Shown: piece after piece, positions 32,071 through 34,121 of the stretch
Numbering within the stretch: position 1 is the stretch's first letter
Layout: every line of letters starts with the position of its first letter
NCBI GenBank assembly: GCA_020073665.1
Contig: JAIQEU010000029.1
Span: 1-34,121, forward strand
Direction: 5' to 3'
DNA from: Terriglobia bacterium
GTDB taxonomy: Bacteria; Acidobacteriota; Terriglobia; Terriglobales; Acidobacteriaceae
Length of the DNA: 34,121 bases
Made by a program: the position numbers and the translations under genes
The notes under the pieces: generated by a model
What the model was told of the DNA's origin: nothing
Databases searched by the model: none
The model's input: the letters and a program-made list of their open reading frames with translations, nothing else

Positions 32071-33474
32071 ATGTCGCGAGTCAAAGCAGAGCAACAGCAA
32101 CCGACCACCGGCATGACCCTGATCGTACTGGTCGGATTGGCGATTGCGTTCCTGCTGTTCATGGCATTTCTGAATGTGGTCAAGAGCGGCAATCTGTTGA
32201 GCGAAACGAACCTGCTTTTTGCCGCGCTTATTTTTTACGCCGGCGCGGGGGCGCTGTACCTGGGATTCGGAGTCACGGGTACCGAGTCGTATGTGAAGTT
32301 CGCATCGCTGGCCACCTGGCTGGGCCTGATCGCGAACACGGCAGCCGTGGCGCATCGCTGGTATGAGGCTGGCCATCCGCCGTTCGCCAGTGTCTATGAA
32401 ATGCTGCTGAGCTTCGTGTGGACGCTGGCCGCGCTCACGCTGGTCGCTGAGAAAAAGTTCGGCGTGAAGGTGATCGGCACGGTCACGATGCCGGTGGCGA
32501 TTGTGGGAGTCGTGCTGATGCAGTTGCTGCGAACCGATGTGCATCCGTTGGTTCCCGCCCTGCAATCGACGTGGCTGCACGTGCATGTCACGCTCGCCAT
32601 GCTGGCCTACGCGGCCTGCGCACTGAGCTTTGCGCTGGCCATGATGTTCCTGATCCAGGACAACATGAAGACCGAGACCTTCCTCGCCGTGACCAGTGCG
32701 AGCACGCTTACCATTTACGCGAGCATCGTTCTAACGCGCTTCGAAAATTGGGGCGGGCTGAGCCTGGTGGCGTGGAATCCGGAACAAAAATCGGAGGTCC
32801 TCCTCTCCAAGGGCGTCCGGCTGTTCGTCACGATTCCCGATCTCGGCTGGCTGATGACCTTGACGCTTTTGGTGGTCGCGTCGCCGCTGGTCTTGTACGG
32901 GCTGGCGCGCTGGAAGAACAACGATAGCTTCCTGACGCTCGCCAACCGGGCCGTGTTCATCAGCATTTTGCTGCAGGTCATGACGCTGGTCATGTTTCTG
33001 GTGCGGGCCCGGGATGGGCGCTATCCGTCCCTCGACGCGGACGGATTGTTCGCCACCAGCCTGGCCGCCAGCCCATTCATCCTCTCGGGACTGGTAGGCG
33101 GAGTGTTCATCTCTCTGCTTTATCTGCTGCTGCTGTGGCGGCGCCCGGATCTGGAACGCCTGTTGCCCAACGCCGACAACCTGGACCGGATTACGTACAA
33201 AACCATCGGACTTGCCTTCCCGCTTCTGACCTTGATGATCGCTGCGGGCGCTTATTGGGCCAACCAGACGTGGGGCTCGTATTGGAGCTGGGATCCGAAA
33301 GAGACCTGGGCCGCGATCACCTGGCTGGTCTATGCGGGCTACCTTCATATGCGTGTCACTCGCGGGTGGCGAGGACGCCGGGCCGCCTATTTTGCGATCC
33401 TGGGATTCGCCGTCGTCATGTTCACGTTCTTCGGAGTTACCTATCTGAAGCCGGGACTGCATGCCTATGCCTGA
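32071..33474 (+). CDS. resC: Cytochrome c biogenesis protein ResC/CcsA (haem handling)
   Basis: This 467-residue protein starts at the ATG at 32071 with GGAGGA eight bases upstream. It is a polytopic inner-membrane protein with about ten helices. The haem-handling WWD motif reads [31 protein letters not shown] near residues 408-437, with tryptophans and the final histidine in place. Other conserved histidines are in [11 protein letters not shown] (about residue 95) and [15 protein letters not shown] (about 170). The extra length against short CcsA proteins comes from a region of about 70 residues after [12 protein letters not shown]. It forms the System II synthetase with ResB. Its stop overlaps the start of the next gene. 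Confidence 0.93.
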   Translation: MSRVKAEQQQPTTGMTLIVLVGLAIAFLLFMAFLNVVKSGNLLSETNLLFAALIFYAGAGALYLGFGVTGTESYVKFASLATWLGLIANTAAVAHRWYEAGHPPFASVYEMLLSFVWTLAALTLVAEKKFGVKVIGTVTMPVAIVGVVLMQLLRTDVHPLVPALQSTWLHVHVTLAMLAYAACALSFALAMMFLIQDNMKTETFLAVTSASTLTIYASIVLTRFENWGGLSLVAWNPEQKSEVLLSKGVRLFVTIPDLGWLMTLTLLVVASPLVLYGLARWKNNDSFLTLANRAVFISILLQVMTLVMFLVRARDGRYPSLDADGLFATSLAASPFILSGLVGGVFISLLYLLLLWRRPDLERLLPNADNLDRITYKTIGLAFPLLTLMIAAGAYWANQTWGSYWSWDPKETWAAITWLVYAGYLHMRVTRGWRGRRAAYFAILGFAVVMFTFFGVTYLKPGLHAYA

Positions 33475-34121
33475 GCTCGAGCGAACCGATCGGAACCAGG
33501 ACGCGAAAGCGCAGGCGGACACCAGGTTCGCCTCGCGCCGCTTTGAGGCCTATCGCTCGAGCCCCATCCGTTCCGGCCGGATCGGCCCGGAAGGTTTGGA
33601 CCGGACGATCGCCTTGTTGTCGAGCAGGCGGGCGGATGATAATGCAAGCGTTGCTATTGCTGCGGAGGATCCCAACGCCGTGTCCTCGATGCGGGTGAAC
33701 TGGCAACTGAAGACGATCTGGCCGGTGGCGGTGGTGCTGCTGGCGGGCATGCTGCTGTTTCTGCTGTCGACGCTGTCGTTGCAGGACACGGAACGTCACC
33801 GCGTGCTGGTAATCGCCGGCGCGGGCGCAGTCACCATCTGCGGAGTCATCATCGTGGTGCTGGCCTCGACCATTCAGCGGCCCATGATCGAGTTGCAGGA
33901 GCAGATGGAGCGGGTGGGAGAAGGCAACTTGGCCGCTTCCGTGAGTTTTGCGCGGCGCAATGACGAAATCGGCGATCTGGGCCGGAACTTCAATCGCATG
34001 GTGCAGCAGCTGCGCGAGAGCAGAGAAGAGATCGAGCACCTTCACCGCAACGGATTCTTTTGCACGCCGACTCGGGCCTGTTGTTCAGCAGCGTGGGGGC
34101 AGTACTGGTTCCGCAATTGCT
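33467..34121 (+). CDS. HAMP-domain membrane sensor, probable histidine kinase (cut by window end)
   Basis: The ATG at 33467 overlaps the end of resC, so the gene is in the same operon. A polar N-terminus of about 80 residues precedes two hydrophobic helices ([23 protein letters not shown] and [22 protein letters not shown]) with a very short outer loop. A HAMP domain follows ([49 protein letters not shown]) and the start of a signalling helix ([12 protein letters not shown]). After about 34045 the frame no longer looks like the expected dimerisation helix; either a frameshift or sequence error lies there or the protein differs. The kinase part is not in the window, so the type of output is inferred from the HAMP architecture. 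Confidence 0.75.
   Translation, partial: MPELERTDRNQDAKAQADTRFASRRFEAYRSSPIRSGRIGPEGLDRTIALLSSRRADDNASVAIAAEDPNAVSSMRVNWQLKTIWPVAVVLLAGMLLFLLSTLSLQDTERHRVLVIAGAGAVTICGVIIVVLASTIQRPMIELQEQMERVGEGNLAASVSFARRNDEIGDLGRNFNRMVQQLRESREEIEHLHRNGFFCTPTRACCSAAWGQYWFRNC

Overview
The window reads as a chromosomal segment of an Acidobacteriota (or closely related) bacterium. The pointers are a PadR regulator next to a duplicated 'orphan' MacB/FtsX-type permease of the ADOP kind, an ECF sigma factor next to a Ser/Thr kinase with kinesin-light-chain-like TPRs, a CadC-like winged-helix remnant, and long multihaem cytochromes with NHL-propeller proteins. This is inferred from gene content; no rRNA or intact tRNA is present to confirm it.

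Layout. (a) 1-2878: tandem DUF4386 membrane proteins and a DUF2306 membrane protein, then a convergent secreted protein. (b) 2999-20078: a patchy accessory segment lying between two tRNA 3'-end fragments on the minus strand, tRNA-Arg(TCT) at 2999-3045 and tRNA-Sec at 20013-20078. It holds decayed genes (an IS110 transposase fragment, a winged-helix regulator, a Ser/Thr kinase start, a NACHT-type NTPase), one intact IS1111/IS110-type insertion sequence, and eight same-orientation copies of a structured repeat (here called R). Intact genes between them are a secreted protein, an F420/deazaflavin-type oxidoreductase, a damaged response regulator plus ECF sigma factor, a double universal stress protein, the ECF-kinase pair, the PadR-ADOP pair and a Sel1-repeat secreted protein. 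(c) 20187-29894: a tight seven-gene minus-strand operon. In transcription order it encodes a 16-haem cytochrome, a six-bladed NHL protein, a tetrahaem cytochrome, a SurA/parvulin isomerase, an outer-membrane beta-barrel, a second NHL protein and a 12-haem cytochrome. (d) 30594-34121: the divergent genes resB and resC/ccsA (System II cytochrome c maturation) and the start of a HAMP-domain sensor.

The genes of (c) and (d) fit together as one system: ResBC attaches haem, the isomerase helps exported proteins fold, and the cytochromes with the barrel could carry electrons across the outer membrane, as in porin-cytochrome conduits. The tetrahaem protein is a candidate filament or shuttle cytochrome. 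Two CRP/FNR-like dyads lie between the two transcription units.

The most unusual signal outside that cluster is the R repeat together with the IS1111-type element. The element appears to sit inside a copy of R, exactly at the junction of its two modules, and its long 3' non-coding region contains a foldable segment with short matches to the target. This fits the guide ('bridge'/'seek') RNA mechanism known for the family.
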